The notes beneath the pieces are model-generated. The model made no database searches. It was given only the letters and a program-made list of their open reading frames with translations, and was not told where the DNA came from. A stretch of DNA of 64,000 bases, taken from positions 1 to 64,000 of the forward strand of contig SHAP01000007.1 of assembly GCA_004213555.1 (NCBI GenBank). Reading direction: 5' to 3'. Positions 39,349-47,770 of the stretch are shown here, one piece after another. The stretch is from Phycisphaeraceae bacterium. GTDB lineage: Bacteria; Planctomycetota; Phycisphaerae; Phycisphaerales; SM1A02. Both the position numbers and the translations under genes were made by a program. Position 1 is the stretch's first letter; each line of letters starts with the position of its first letter.

Positions 39349-40361
39349 GCCCGCTTCGCCAACGCGATGATTTTGCTGGCCAAGCTTGTGAGCGCGAGTT
39401 CTGGGTCGTCGGGATGCTTCCACGCCGCCTTAGGAGCTTTGCTCCCGTTTGGAACCAGAAGCACGTGGACCCGAATGTCTCGGTGGGTGGTCTGGTGCCT
39501 GACCTCACCAATTGACCGAGGCTCGTCTGCCATCGAAAAAGCATGAATTTCGGGGGGGAACATGGTCTTGGCAAAAAGTCCGGTGTCGGGTCGACGCGAC
39601 AACAGCAATTTCTTCCCGCGCCATGCCACACCGACTTGCATCTCGATCAATTTCTTTTTGGGACGTGGTTTAGGAGGCGGAATCTCTCCAACCTTTCCTG
39701 CCTGCAGCGCACAGCACCGCGCTGCGAGAGGGCAAATCAGACACTGAGCGGCTTTGGGATGACACACGAGTGCCCCAAGTTCCATCAAGCCCTCGTTGGC
39801 CACTTCGGGCAGATCGGCGGCGTCGACAAACACCCCCGCTTGCTGCCATCTTCGAGCCTCGCGGCCCTTTGCTCCAGGAATGGAGGCATCACCCGTAACT
39901 CGAGCAAAGACACGGTCCACGTTGCCGTCCACGATTGGCGCGGCCTGACCGCAAGCAATTGAAGCGATAGCTCCGGCCGTGTATCGGCCCACGCCAGGAA
40001 GTGATTCAAGGGTGGCGGCATCTTCAGGAACAACCCCACCGTGGTGTTCGACAATGGACACGGCAGCGGCATGCAGCAAACGGGCTCGGCGGTAATACCC
40101 CATCCCACTCCACTTGGCGAGCACCGCATCTTCACCGGCTTCGGCCATGGACTTGGGTGATGGAAAAACGGTGAGAAATGGCTCGAATCGCTCGGCCACT
40201 CGGGAGACTTGTGTTTGCTGCAACATGAACTCCGAAACCAGAGCTCGCCATGGCGTACGCACCCGACGCCAAGGCAGATCGCGTGCTGCAGCAGGAAACC
40301 AGCGGGAGATTTCACCCGCGGCCCAGGCAAGACGCTCATCATGTCCGCCGACGGTCGACAT
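39312..40361 (-). CDS. mutY: A/G-specific adenine glycosylase MutY
   Basis: The 349-residue enzyme has the catalytic glutamate in SEFMLQQTQVSRV, the helix-hairpin-helix LPGVGRYTAGAIASIA with the catalytic aspartate in VDGNVDRVFARV, and the iron-sulfur loop C-x6-C-x2-C-x5-C (CHPKAAQCLICPLAARC). A C-terminal NUDIX-like 8-oxoguanine recognition domain follows from about residue 230. It removes adenine mispaired with 8-oxoguanine. ATG 40361 was chosen; a GTG at 40397 would add 12 residues. Confidence 0.94.
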   Translation of the reverse strand: MSTVGGHDERLAWAAGEISRWFPAAARDLPWRRVRTPWRALVSEFMLQQTQVSRVAERFEPFLTVFPSPKSMAEAGEDAVLAKWSGMGYYRRARLLHAAAVSIVEHHGGVVPEDAATLESLPGVGRYTAGAIASIACGQAAPIVDGNVDRVFARVTGDASIPGAKGREARRWQQAGVFVDAADLPEVANEGLMELGALVCHPKAAQCLICPLAARCCALQAGKVGEIPPPKPRPKKKLIEMQVGVAWRGKKLLLSRRPDTGLFAKTMFPPEIHAFSMADEPRSIGEVRHQTTHRDIRVHVLLVPNGSKAPKAAWKHPDDPELALTSLASKIIALAKRAQEDESGETESS

Positions 40362-40403
40362 GGTGGGATCGTATCGGTCGTTCAGGCACCAGCGCACGCG
40401 GTC

Positions 40404-40432
40404 TTGCCTTCAACAATGGCCTGAGGTATGAT
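40404..40432 (+). promoter_or_regulatory. Sigma-70-type promoter of the tRNA-Gly gene
   Basis: TTGCCT (40404-40409) and TATGAT (40427-40432) are separated by exactly 17 bases and match the -35 and -10 consensus in most positions. Transcription would begin near 40439, about 20 bases before the tRNA. Confidence 0.65.
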
Positions 40433-40458
40433 TTTCATTCCCCATTTGGGGAGACACC

Positions 40459-40530
40459 GCGGCTGTAGCTCAGTGGTAGAGCGTCACGTTGCCAACGTGA
40501 ATGTCGAGGGTTCGAATCCCTTCAGCCGCT
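40459..40530 (+). tRNA. tRNA-Gly (GCC anticodon)
   Basis: The 72-base sequence folds as a tRNA: the acceptor stem GCGGCTG pairs perfectly with CAGCCGC, the D arm contains AGCTCAGTGGTAGAGC, the anticodon stem TCACG/CGTGA encloses loop TTGCCAA with anticodon GCC, and the T arm is GAGGG-TTCGAAT-CCCTT. The discriminator base is T and no CCA is encoded. A promoter precedes it and a strong terminator follows. Confidence 0.97.
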
Positions 40531-40537
40531 TTCCTCT

Positions 40538-40563
40538 AACCCCCTGTTGCACAGGGGGTTTTT
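40538..40563 (+). terminator. Rho-independent terminator of the tRNA gene
   Basis: AACCCCCTG and CAGGGGGTT form a nine-pair stem around the loop TTGCA (40547-40551), followed by a T-run. It ends the short tRNA transcript just before the next gene. Confidence 0.9.
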
Positions 40564-40622
40564 ATGTGTGAAATAAGAAGTATCAGCGATAATCTAAAAC
40601 ACTTAATTGGAGGTAGCACCAA

Positions 40623-41294
40623 ATGATGACCAGAAAATTCGCAGGAACTGCAGCCTTAATAGCAGCTTGTCTTTCAACATCCGAATCTGCTCAGGCTGAC
40701 ATTGAGTTTGAGATTCAAATTATTCAGCAGAATGGATTCGAAATTTCAACAGATGGAAATGTCATCACGGCTACCGACTTGAACCCATGTTCGGGAGGAA
40801 GACAGTTTATTCTAAGAATAGAAACGTCAGGATTAACTTTGATAAAGAGAAATCTCGTTCTCGATGAGACAAATGATTATCTCTGCGGAGGCAATGATTG
40901 CTGGTTCTTAGATGTTCTTCAAATCACTCGAATCACTTCATTATTAGAACAACCGCAGGTTGAAAGGACAAACGAATTTGCGGTTTGCGGACCAGAAGGG
41001 CTGGAACAGTTCCTTGACTTCAGTAGAGAGAGTGTTGAGGTCTCGGGTGGGGTGTATGAGATTTATGTATCGGTTTTTAATAATGGAGACTCAACGTCCA
41101 CGTTCGAAATCATCAGTGTTGATGAGCCAAATGTTGCAGGTGACTTCGACGGTGATGGTGACGCAGATGTCGACGATTACAACGCACTCGGCAACACCCT
41201 CGGACTGTGTGCATCAGACACCAACCGTGACTCAATCGTTGACTTCAGCGATCTGCTAATGGTCATCAACGACTGGGGAACCACCTGCGAGTGA
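40623..41294 (+). CDS. Secreted protein with C-terminal dockerin-like module
   Basis: GGAGG at 40609-40613 lies nine bases ahead of ATG 40623. The 223-residue product has a signal peptide (MMTRKFAGTAALIAACLSTSESAQA, cleaved near residue 25), an unrecognised middle domain with several cysteines, and a C-terminal dockerin-like pair of EF-hand loops: D-F-D-G-D-G-D-A-D-V-D-D, then a degenerate second loop and an ending DWGTTCE. The same ending recurs in the five-gene array at 55.8-64 kb. The N-terminal two thirds is about 39 % G+C by hand count of 40621-40980, against 55 % in the dockerin-coding segment (41161-41220). Confidence 0.8.
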   Translation: MMTRKFAGTAALIAACLSTSESAQADIEFEIQIIQQNGFEISTDGNVITATDLNPCSGGRQFILRIETSGLTLIKRNLVLDETNDYLCGGNDCWFLDVLQITRITSLLEQPQVERTNEFAVCGPEGLEQFLDFSRESVEVSGGVYEIYVSVFNNGDSTSTFEIISVDEPNVAGDFDGDGDADVDDYNALGNTLGLCASDTNRDSIVDFSDLLMVINDWGTTCE

Positions 41295-41319
41295 TCACAA
41301 CCCTCCTTTTGAAATACTC

Positions 41320-41347
41320 AAAGCCCAGTCCTTCGACTGGGCTTTTT
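41320..41347 (+). terminator. Rho-independent terminator after the dockerin-like gene
   Basis: An 11-pair stem (AAAGCCCAGTC with GACTGGGCTTT) around loop CTTC, running into five T residues. Confidence 0.9.
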
Positions 41348-41565
41348 CATGATGTGAGGGACCGTCAGTTGAGGAAAAGACCGGTGATGCACGGCGAGGG
41401 AGAAAGGGGAAATTTGTGCGAACACAACAAGCTCCTGGTTCGGAATTCATGGCTCAATGACATCAATGCACAGCCAGATGTGCGGATACCATCGGCCATG
41501 CCGCAAGATTATTCAAGGCATCTTTGACAGACGAAGATGCCCAAAAAGAAAATGAAGCCCAAGGC

Positions 41566-41877
41566 ATGATGGAAAAGCAACCAAAATCCAGCAAACGACG
41601 GTTTGAGTCCAAGTTTCAGTTCCTGATGGTCATGCTGACCTTCAGCCTGAACGGCCCGTTGGCGCTTTGGGTCTCGGAACCTGTCCTAGAAGCCGTTGGG
41701 ATTCAACGCGATTCGTTCTCACCTTGGGTGTTTTGGCCACTCCGCATTTTTGTAATGACGCCCACGTACCAGCTGCTCTTGATTGTGACGGGAACCATTC
41801 TCGGACAGCGTCAATATTTTTGGCCCCGCTTCATGAAACGATTGCGCTGGATTGGACTCTTTCGCCGCTTCGAGTAG
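41566..41877 (+). CDS. Small membrane protein, possibly DUF6787-like
   Basis: A protein of about 103 residues (TTG 41524 would give 117). It has a charged N-terminus, one hydrophobic helix in FQFLMVMLTFSLNGPLALWV, a second in YQLLLIVTGTILG, and a basic, aromatic C-terminus (RQYFWPRFMKRLRWIG). The layout resembles small two-helix proteins annotated DUF6787, but this is a weak visual match. It precedes the methyltransferase gene by nine bases and is probably cotranscribed with it. Confidence 0.6.
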   Translation: MMEKQPKSSKRRFESKFQFLMVMLTFSLNGPLALWVSEPVLEAVGIQRDSFSPWVFWPLRIFVMTPTYQLLLIVTGTILGQRQYFWPRFMKRLRWIGLFRRFE

Positions 41878-41886
41878 GTTCGAAGT

Positions 41887-42633
41887 ATGACTGATGCACA
41901 CAATCAGGATCTGACGGCTCGAACGGGTTCCAATCTGTATCCCGCCACCATGCGGCAGCAGTTTGGAGATTTGTCGCTTGAGCTTGACGTTCCGGAAGGG
42001 GTATGGAACCCCACGCCTCACGGCATCCATCTGGGCAACATGCTGATGAAGCTTGATTTCAGCAACGAGCATGTCTTGGAAATTGGGACCGGCTGCGGCA
42101 TCCATGCCATTTTGCTGGCCAAACGCGGCGCTCGGGAAATCACCATCACTGAAATCAACTCCGAAACCAACGCCAACGCCGTACACAATCTCAGAAAGCA
42201 CGGCGTGGAGATTCCGATCCACCAACAGGTTGCCGACTGGATTCACATCGAGGGGGCCAACCATCAAGGTGGACCTTGGGACACCTTGGTGACCAACCCA
42301 CCCACCGCCAAGGCCGGAAAGCATTACCGCCGATATTTCCATGACACGTTGATTCTGGATGCCCACAAGTTGGTGAAACCAGGCGGTCGGTTGATCTTCA
42401 TCAACTCATCCATGATTGACATCTCCCGAACCATTGCCTTAATGGAAGAGTGCGCCATGACGGTCCGCATTCTTGGCGAGACCAGTGGCCCATTCCGTGA
42501 CTACTACTTTGAAGACGATCAATACATGTTGGAAATGGCCCGGATCCCGGGGGCTTATCAAATGATTGACGGCGTGCACCACGAAAGACTCGTGGTCTTT
42601 GAGGGCCGACTTCCGGAGTCTGCCGCCCCCTGA
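41887..42633 (+). CDS. SAM-dependent methyltransferase of the small-domain (MTS) type
   Basis: The 248-residue protein has the class I methyltransferase motif VLEIGTGCGIHA near residues 60-71, an acidic motif II in ITITEINSETNANAV, and the catalytic T-N-P-P motif at about 137. NPP is typical of N-methyltransferases such as PrmC or RsmC acting on amide or exocyclic nitrogens. The C-terminal part (LVKPGGRLIFINSS) completes the fold. The substrate cannot be stated. No membrane segment or signal peptide is present. Confidence 0.8.
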   Translation: MTDAHNQDLTARTGSNLYPATMRQQFGDLSLELDVPEGVWNPTPHGIHLGNMLMKLDFSNEHVLEIGTGCGIHAILLAKRGAREITITEINSETNANAVHNLRKHGVEIPIHQQVADWIHIEGANHQGGPWDTLVTNPPTAKAGKHYRRYFHDTLILDAHKLVKPGGRLIFINSSMIDISRTIALMEECAMTVRILGETSGPFRDYYFEDDQYMLEMARIPGAYQMIDGVHHERLVVFEGRLPESAAP

Positions 42634-42765
42634 AATGAACTTCGGCGGAAGAGATCTGGCTCTCGCCCCCCAAAGGCCTTGCATATTGCAGGGCCCGCTG
42701 AAGTTCTGATCCCCATTGGGCCGAAGGGGAAGAAAATCGTGCAGCATTCGCCACGATCAACGACA

Positions 42766-44751
42766 ATGGCCTCAACCATGAATACGCCCAATGCAGTCGC
42801 GATGAACGGCCCCGGTGGACACCCTTGGCCCCTCTTCCAACTCTTTATGGTCGAAATGTGGGAACGTTTTTCGTTCTACGGCATGCGGGCCTTGCTCACG
42901 CTGTACATGATCAAAGGCTTCTTGCAAGCTGAGGACAGCCGGGCCTACAGCATCTACGCGGCCTACGGAGCCTTGGTGTATGCCACTCCATACATCGGTG
43001 GGGTGCTGGCCGACCAATTCTTGGGCAAACGACGGGCGGTCATCATCGGCGGGCTCCTGATGAGTGCCGGGCACTTGTTGATGGGGGTGGAAAATGAACC
43101 GGCGTTCTACCACGCGCTCGCCTTGCTGATCGTTGGCAACGGCTTCTTCAAGCCGAACATCTCGACCATGGTCGGCGAGCTGTATCCCAAGGGCGCCAAA
43201 CGGGACTCTGGTTTCACAATCTTCTACATCGGCATCAACTTGGGTGCGGCCCTGGCCCCGATTGCGTGCGGTTACATCGGGGAAGCCTACGGATGGCACT
43301 ATGGCTTTGGCTTGGCGACCGTCGGCATGCTCTCGGGCTTGGTGCTTTTCGTCTTGCCAGGCCTTGTTGGCGCTCTTCTCATGATGCTGACCGCCCTCAG
43401 CTTGAGTGTCGGCATGCTGCTTCTCCCTGTCGAATCAAACATCCAAGCTGGCCTCCGTTGGCTGCTGGCGATCGCGTTGACCGCGGGTGGCGGGATCTCC
43501 GCGTTGTCCATGCTCAAGGGCGGACTTCCCGACTTTGTGGGCCGCGCGCCGGAAGGCGTGGAGAACATCAAAGGCAAACTGATCAAGACGCTTGTGGGCA
43601 CCTTGATCGCCATTCCGATCATCGCCCAAATGGTGCAGAGAACGGAAATCTCCCGGTACTTCTTGTTTACCGCGGGGTCGCTCGCTTTTGGCTACATGAT
43701 CCGCGAAGCGGCCAAAGCCACCAAGATCGAACGGGACCGCATGAAGGTGATCTTTGTCTTGATCTTCTTCCTAATGATCTTCTGGAGTTTCTTTGACCAA
43801 GGTGGATCATCCATCAACCTGTTCACCGACCGGAATGTGGACCGCGTGCAAGAGGCCAAGGTGGTCGAAGTCGATGCGGTTGGAACCACAATTCAGGACC
43901 TCACCCTGACCCAAGAACAACTGGGGTACACGGTTTCCGGCGAAGTCATCACCATCGAAGTGGTTGATGGCGCTCGGGAATTGGCACGCTATCAAGCAGA
44001 TAATGGTGAAGGCACCACTCCGGACGCATCCGACACGAGCCCCGAGGCCAGTACCATCCGCAAAGCCATCACCTTGGCCCCGACCCTCCTGGGCACGTTG
44101 GAAGCCAGCGGCGATGGCGCCCTCACCCGCGCGACGGTGGACTGGCCGGTGGAAGACTCCCATGTGGGCATGGGCCTCGGGGAATCAGAACTTCGCACCA
44201 GTGAATTCCAAGCCGCCAACCCCACCTTCATTTTGATCTTTGGCCTGCTGTTCAGTGCCCTTTGGGGCTGGATGGGACGCAAAGGCATCGAACCCTCGAC
44301 CCCCACCAAGTTCGCCCTGGGCATCGCCCAATTGGCCCTTGGCTTCCTCGCCTTGTGGTGGGGTGCGAAGAACCACGATGATCTCGGCATGGTGGCCGTA
44401 GGCTGGCTGCTGCTTTCCTACATGCTGCAAACCACAGGCGAACTCTGCCTTTCTCCGGTGGGCCTTTCCATGGTGACGCGCCTCGCGCCAGCCCGCATTG
44501 TGTCCACCGTGATGGGCGCCTGGTTCCTAGGCACCGCTCTGAGCCACGACCTTGCCGGATTGATCGCCAAGTTGACCGCCATTGAACCCACCGATGGTGA
44601 AGCCGGTGTCCCGGTCCCCCTGGAAACCGTCGACATTTACGCCGGTGTCTTCGGACAAATTGGGGTCGCCGCCTTGGTGGTCAGCGTGATCTGCTTTGCT
44701 CTGGTCCCGCTTCTCAAGAAATGGCAACACGAAGGTGTTGACGAAATCTAA
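42766..44751 (+). CDS. POT/PTR family proton-dependent oligopeptide transporter
   Basis: ATG 42766 gives 661 residues. The first helix carries the POT motif EMWERFSFYGMRALLTLYM, and PTR2 signature 2 is present as FYIGINLGAALAPIACGYI. The protein has many transmembrane helices typical of the MFS. About 130 residues between FFDQGGSSINLFTDRNVD and FILIFGLLFSALW form a hydrophilic insertion, longer than in small bacterial POTs, and could be an extracytoplasmic domain. It imports di- and tripeptides with protons. It lies 13 bases ahead of the PAP2 gene on the same strand. Confidence 0.92.
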   Translation: MASTMNTPNAVAMNGPGGHPWPLFQLFMVEMWERFSFYGMRALLTLYMIKGFLQAEDSRAYSIYAAYGALVYATPYIGGVLADQFLGKRRAVIIGGLLMSAGHLLMGVENEPAFYHALALLIVGNGFFKPNISTMVGELYPKGAKRDSGFTIFYIGINLGAALAPIACGYIGEAYGWHYGFGLATVGMLSGLVLFVLPGLVGALLMMLTALSLSVGMLLLPVESNIQAGLRWLLAIALTAGGGISALSMLKGGLPDFVGRAPEGVENIKGKLIKTLVGTLIAIPIIAQMVQRTEISRYFLFTAGSLAFGYMIREAAKATKIERDRMKVIFVLIFFLMIFWSFFDQGGSSINLFTDRNVDRVQEAKVVEVDAVGTTIQDLTLTQEQLGYTVSGEVITIEVVDGARELARYQADNGEGTTPDASDTSPEASTIRKAITLAPTLLGTLEASGDGALTRATVDWPVEDSHVGMGLGESELRTSEFQAANPTFILIFGLLFSALWGWMGRKGIEPSTPTKFALGIAQLALGFLALWWGAKNHDDLGMVAVGWLLLSYMLQTTGELCLSPVGLSMVTRLAPARIVSTVMGAWFLGTALSHDLAGLIAKLTAIEPTDGEAGVPVPLETVDIYAGVFGQIGVAALVVSVICFALVPLLKKWQHEGVDEI

Positions 44752-44764
44752 ATTTTGATCACAA

Positions 44765-45346
44765 GTGAATCACCCCCTGCAGCCTATTTTCAAGATTGTT
44801 CTCGGCCTGTTGGCCCTGTGTCTTGCCTTTGACCAGCAGGTCTTCGACATACTTGCCGCACCAGATAATCGTGAGAGTGATATTCATCGGCTCTTCAGAA
44901 TTCTGGGATACGCCGGGACCTGGGCGATCATCACCCTGGCCCTCTGGCGGGGATTCGATCGAACTCAACCCGACAAAGCCCGATTCCTCCTGAAATCCCT
45001 ATTTCTCTCATCTGTCATAGCAGCAACGACAAAGCTTCTTGTTCGGCGACTCCGACCCGAAGCCTCGGAAGAAACCTGGGTTTTTCGCCCATACATCGAA
45101 CGTTCATGGGATGGTGGCGGACTCTCTTTTCCAAGCGAACACACAGCGCTGGCTTTTGCTGGCCTTATGAGCCTGGCGATCTTTTCCCCCCGACATCGGC
45201 TGCTTCTGTTCGCAGTTGCAGCCGGCTGCGGTTGGAGCCGAATATATGCTGGGGATCATTTTCCAAGTGATGTCGCGGCCGGAGCATTGGTGGGGATTGT
45301 TTCGGTCTGGATAACCAACGCAACCAAGCCGGATGTTCGATCTTGA
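44765..45346 (+). CDS. PAP2 superfamily membrane phosphatase (first copy)
   Basis: The 193-residue protein (GTG start) has the three PAP2 motifs: K-x6-R-P as KLLVRRLRP, the central SFPSEHT with the catalytic histidine, and SRIYAGDHFPSDV. Several hydrophobic helices surround them. Such enzymes dephosphorylate undecaprenyl diphosphate or modify lipid A. The stop overlaps the TTG start of the next gene (TTGA), coupling it to an ArnT-like glycosyltransferase, which uses undecaprenyl-phosphate sugars. Confidence 0.85.
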   Translation: MNHPLQPIFKIVLGLLALCLAFDQQVFDILAAPDNRESDIHRLFRILGYAGTWAIITLALWRGFDRTQPDKARFLLKSLFLSSVIAATTKLLVRRLRPEASEETWVFRPYIERSWDGGGLSFPSEHTALAFAGLMSLAIFSPRHRLLLFAVAAGCGWSRIYAGDHFPSDVAAGALVGIVSVWITNATKPDVRS

Positions 45347-46833
45347 AGCACGTCAAGATTTTTATCTTCGTGGTGCTTCTCATTCGCGTCCTGCTCGCTG
45401 CGTTCGGGCCCTATGAACTTGCTGGTGATGAGGCTCACTATTGGGAATGGTCACAACGTCCAGCTTTGTCGTATTACACCAAGGGGCCAGGGGTAGCCTG
45501 GAGCATACTTCTTTCCACGGAGGTGTTCGGCAATACTGTTTTTGGAATCAAGTTCCCGGCAATTTTGTGCTTCGCCTTGCTTCAATGGTGGACCTGTCAG
45601 GCGTCTATTCGATTGTCACCTCAAACAGAGAGTGCTTGCTGGTTTGGAGCGGCGGTACCAATTCTTCTGCCCGGTATCTTTGCCTCCGGCCAATTCATGA
45701 CCACGGATATCACCTCTATTGCTTTTGCGATGGGAGCTGCAGTAGCCGCTCATGATGCCATCGTCCAGCTCGGGACGCCTTCGTCGCGCATGTTGCCTTG
45801 GCTCCGACTGGGCCTTTGGGCGGGCATTGCGGTGCTCTTCAAATATCTGGCCATCGTGGTTCCTGCCGCTTGCGTCCTGTTCACTCTGATCCGGTGGTCA
45901 AAGTGGCGATGGACAGCTCAAGATCGATTGGGTGCCGGGCTTTCCGCCGTAGTCGGAACAATCTGTACTCTTCCAATCCTCATTTGGAATGCTCAGCGAG
46001 ATTGGCCGACTCTGTCACACCAACTCGGACACCTTGGCGCGGAAGGAGGAGATGCAAAAATCTCCAGCGGTTGGCAACCTGTTTGGACCGTCGAATACGT
46101 GCTTGGACAGTTGCTCCTGGTCCTCGGCCCGCCAGCTGCAATTGCTCTTTGGAAAGCTCGACGGCTTGGCTCAGAATCAATCTTTCTTGCTTCAGGAGCC
46201 ATTTTACCGTTGATGTTTTTCGTCACGAGCTTTTCATCGGACGTCGAGGCCAACTGGCCTTTGACGGGATGGGCACTTCTTGCCCCAATGCTTGGGGTTG
46301 CATTGGCCAAATGGAGAGCCGCGGGAACGAATTATGGGCTTCGGCAACACGTGATGCGATGGGGATTAACTTCAGCCTTGATCGTTTCCTTTGCTCCATA
46401 TCTCGCTCATCATGAAAGGGCAGCGATGTGGTTCAAACGGGTGACGGGTCACCAAGAGAGGGCCCAAACGGTCGCGGAATGGCAAGAAAAAACCCAGGCC
46501 ACTCATGTCATCGCAGCAAAATATCAAGACGCTTCGCTGCTCGCGTTTTACTTGCCGAACCGGCCCACCCTCGTCTACTGCGCTTCACACCACATGGGGC
46601 GTCGGAGATCACCCTACGATTATTTTCCTGACACCGATCTCACCTGCAAATCTCTCGTCGGACAGGACCTGCTGCTGTATCGGGGGTCGTTGGAAGCGTG
46701 GAATCGAACAATAAAGTGCGATGAGGTCAAGATCCTTCAAGACGAGCCAAGAATTTTCTTGGCTAAGAATTGGCTTGGCCTGAAGGGCAAGTACCAGCAA
46801 TCTGAGGATCGTGGGATCCAAAAGTCTCGTTGA
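45343..46833 (+). CDS. ArnT-like GT-C glycosyltransferase (first copy)
   Basis: The 496-residue multi-pass membrane protein starts at TTG 45343. The first extracytoplasmic loop has the acidic GT-C motif GDEAHYWEWSQRP followed by YYTKGPGVAW, characteristic of ArnT/PMT-type (GT83 family) enzymes that transfer a sugar from a polyprenyl phosphate. About ten further helices follow and a soluble C-terminal domain (from about residue 380) completes the layout. The acceptor may be lipid A or a glycoprotein. The 3' end overlaps the convergent GT2 gene by 71 bases. Confidence 0.82.
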   Translation: MKHVKIFIFVVLLIRVLLAAFGPYELAGDEAHYWEWSQRPALSYYTKGPGVAWSILLSTEVFGNTVFGIKFPAILCFALLQWWTCQASIRLSPQTESACWFGAAVPILLPGIFASGQFMTTDITSIAFAMGAAVAAHDAIVQLGTPSSRMLPWLRLGLWAGIAVLFKYLAIVVPAACVLFTLIRWSKWRWTAQDRLGAGLSAVVGTICTLPILIWNAQRDWPTLSHQLGHLGAEGGDAKISSGWQPVWTVEYVLGQLLLVLGPPAAIALWKARRLGSESIFLASGAILPLMFFVTSFSSDVEANWPLTGWALLAPMLGVALAKWRAAGTNYGLRQHVMRWGLTSALIVSFAPYLAHHERAAMWFKRVTGHQERAQTVAEWQEKTQATHVIAAKYQDASLLAFYLPNRPTLVYCASHHMGRRRSPYDYFPDTDLTCKSLVGQDLLLYRGSLEAWNRTIKCDEVKILQDEPRIFLAKNWLGLKGKYQQSEDRGIQKSR

Positions 46834-47770
46834 CCTCATACGGCCGACGTCCTTGACTTTCAAAGTAGGTACGCATCAGTAATTCTGACAATACACCCAA
46901 GAGCAGCGATTGAACACCAAGGCCCGCAAACAACGTGGTGAGTTCTGGAAGCGGGGTTCGGTTGAAGTTTGTTTCGAAGCCAAATTTCAAAATCAACATG
47001 AAGAGAAATGAACATGCGGACAAAACAAAACCGAAAAGGCCCACGGTGCCGAAGACATAAACGGGGCGAGTGAGGTACCGCTCGAGAAAAGCAACAACAA
47101 TTAAATCTAGCGAGACTTTTACGATTCGGTTCAGTCCGTACTTGCTCTCCCCTGCACGGCGTGGATGGTGACGTACTGGAATTTCAGCGACTTTCGCGCC
47201 CTGCATTGAAGCGTAAATTGGCAGAAATCGATGCATTTCACCATACAGGCGAACGCCTTTGACAACTTCTGCCCGATATGCTTTTAGAGAGCATCCATAG
47301 TCGTGAAGCACAACACCTGAGATACGACTGATCAGACGGTTTGCCATTCGACTTGGAAAATTTCTCCGAAGTGCGGCATCCTGACGATTCTTTCGCCATC
47401 CTGAAACTACGTCCCAGCCTTGCTCCAATTTCGCCAACAAATCTGGAATGTCGTGTGGGTCATTTTGGAGGTCTGCATCAAGAGGAACAATCACTTGGTG
47501 ACGAGCGGCATCAATCCCAGCTTGCATGGCGGCGGTTTGCCCAGCGTTGCGACGAAAGGACAGAACCCTCATCCCGGGTCGATGTGGAATTTGTTCCCTT
47601 AGAAGTTCAAGTGAGTCATCGGCCGACCCGTCGTCAATAAATATGACCTCTGAGGCAAGATGCATTGACTCTAAGACCTCCCAGATCCTGTCGCACAGCT
47701 GAGGAAGGTTTGGTGCTTCGTTGTAGACCGGAACAACAATTGAAATGGAACCTATGGACGGCTGGCTCAT
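46763..47770 (-). CDS. GT2 polyprenyl-phosphate glycosyltransferase (ArnC/GtrB/DPM1-like)
   Basis: The 335-residue protein has a GT2 catalytic domain: SIVVPVYNEAPNLPQL at the N-terminus, IFIDDGSADDS, VPLDADLQNDP with the DxD motif, and a C-terminal pair of transmembrane helices (VYVFGTVGLFGFVLS and a later one). This is the arrangement of ArnC or GtrB, which load a sugar on undecaprenyl phosphate in the cytoplasmic leaflet. Such products are donors for the ArnT-like enzymes on either side. It overlaps the second ArnT-like stop by ATGA (47767-47770). Confidence 0.9.
   Translation of the reverse strand: MSQPSIGSISIVVPVYNEAPNLPQLCDRIWEVLESMHLASEVIFIDDGSADDSLELLREQIPHRPGMRVLSFRRNAGQTAAMQAGIDAARHQVIVPLDADLQNDPHDIPDLLAKLEQGWDVVSGWRKNRQDAALRRNFPSRMANRLISRISGVVLHDYGCSLKAYRAEVVKGVRLYGEMHRFLPIYASMQGAKVAEIPVRHHPRRAGESKYGLNRIVKVSLDLIVVAFLERYLTRPVYVFGTVGLFGFVLSACSFLFMLILKFGFETNFNRTPLPELTTLFAGLGVQSLLLGVLSELLMRTYFESQGRRPYEVNETFGSHDPQIAGTCPSGQANS

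Noticed and set aside
41291-41527. A possible 78-residue protein after the dockerin-like gene.
   Set aside because: It runs through a strong terminator, has no ribosome-binding site and no recognisable motif.
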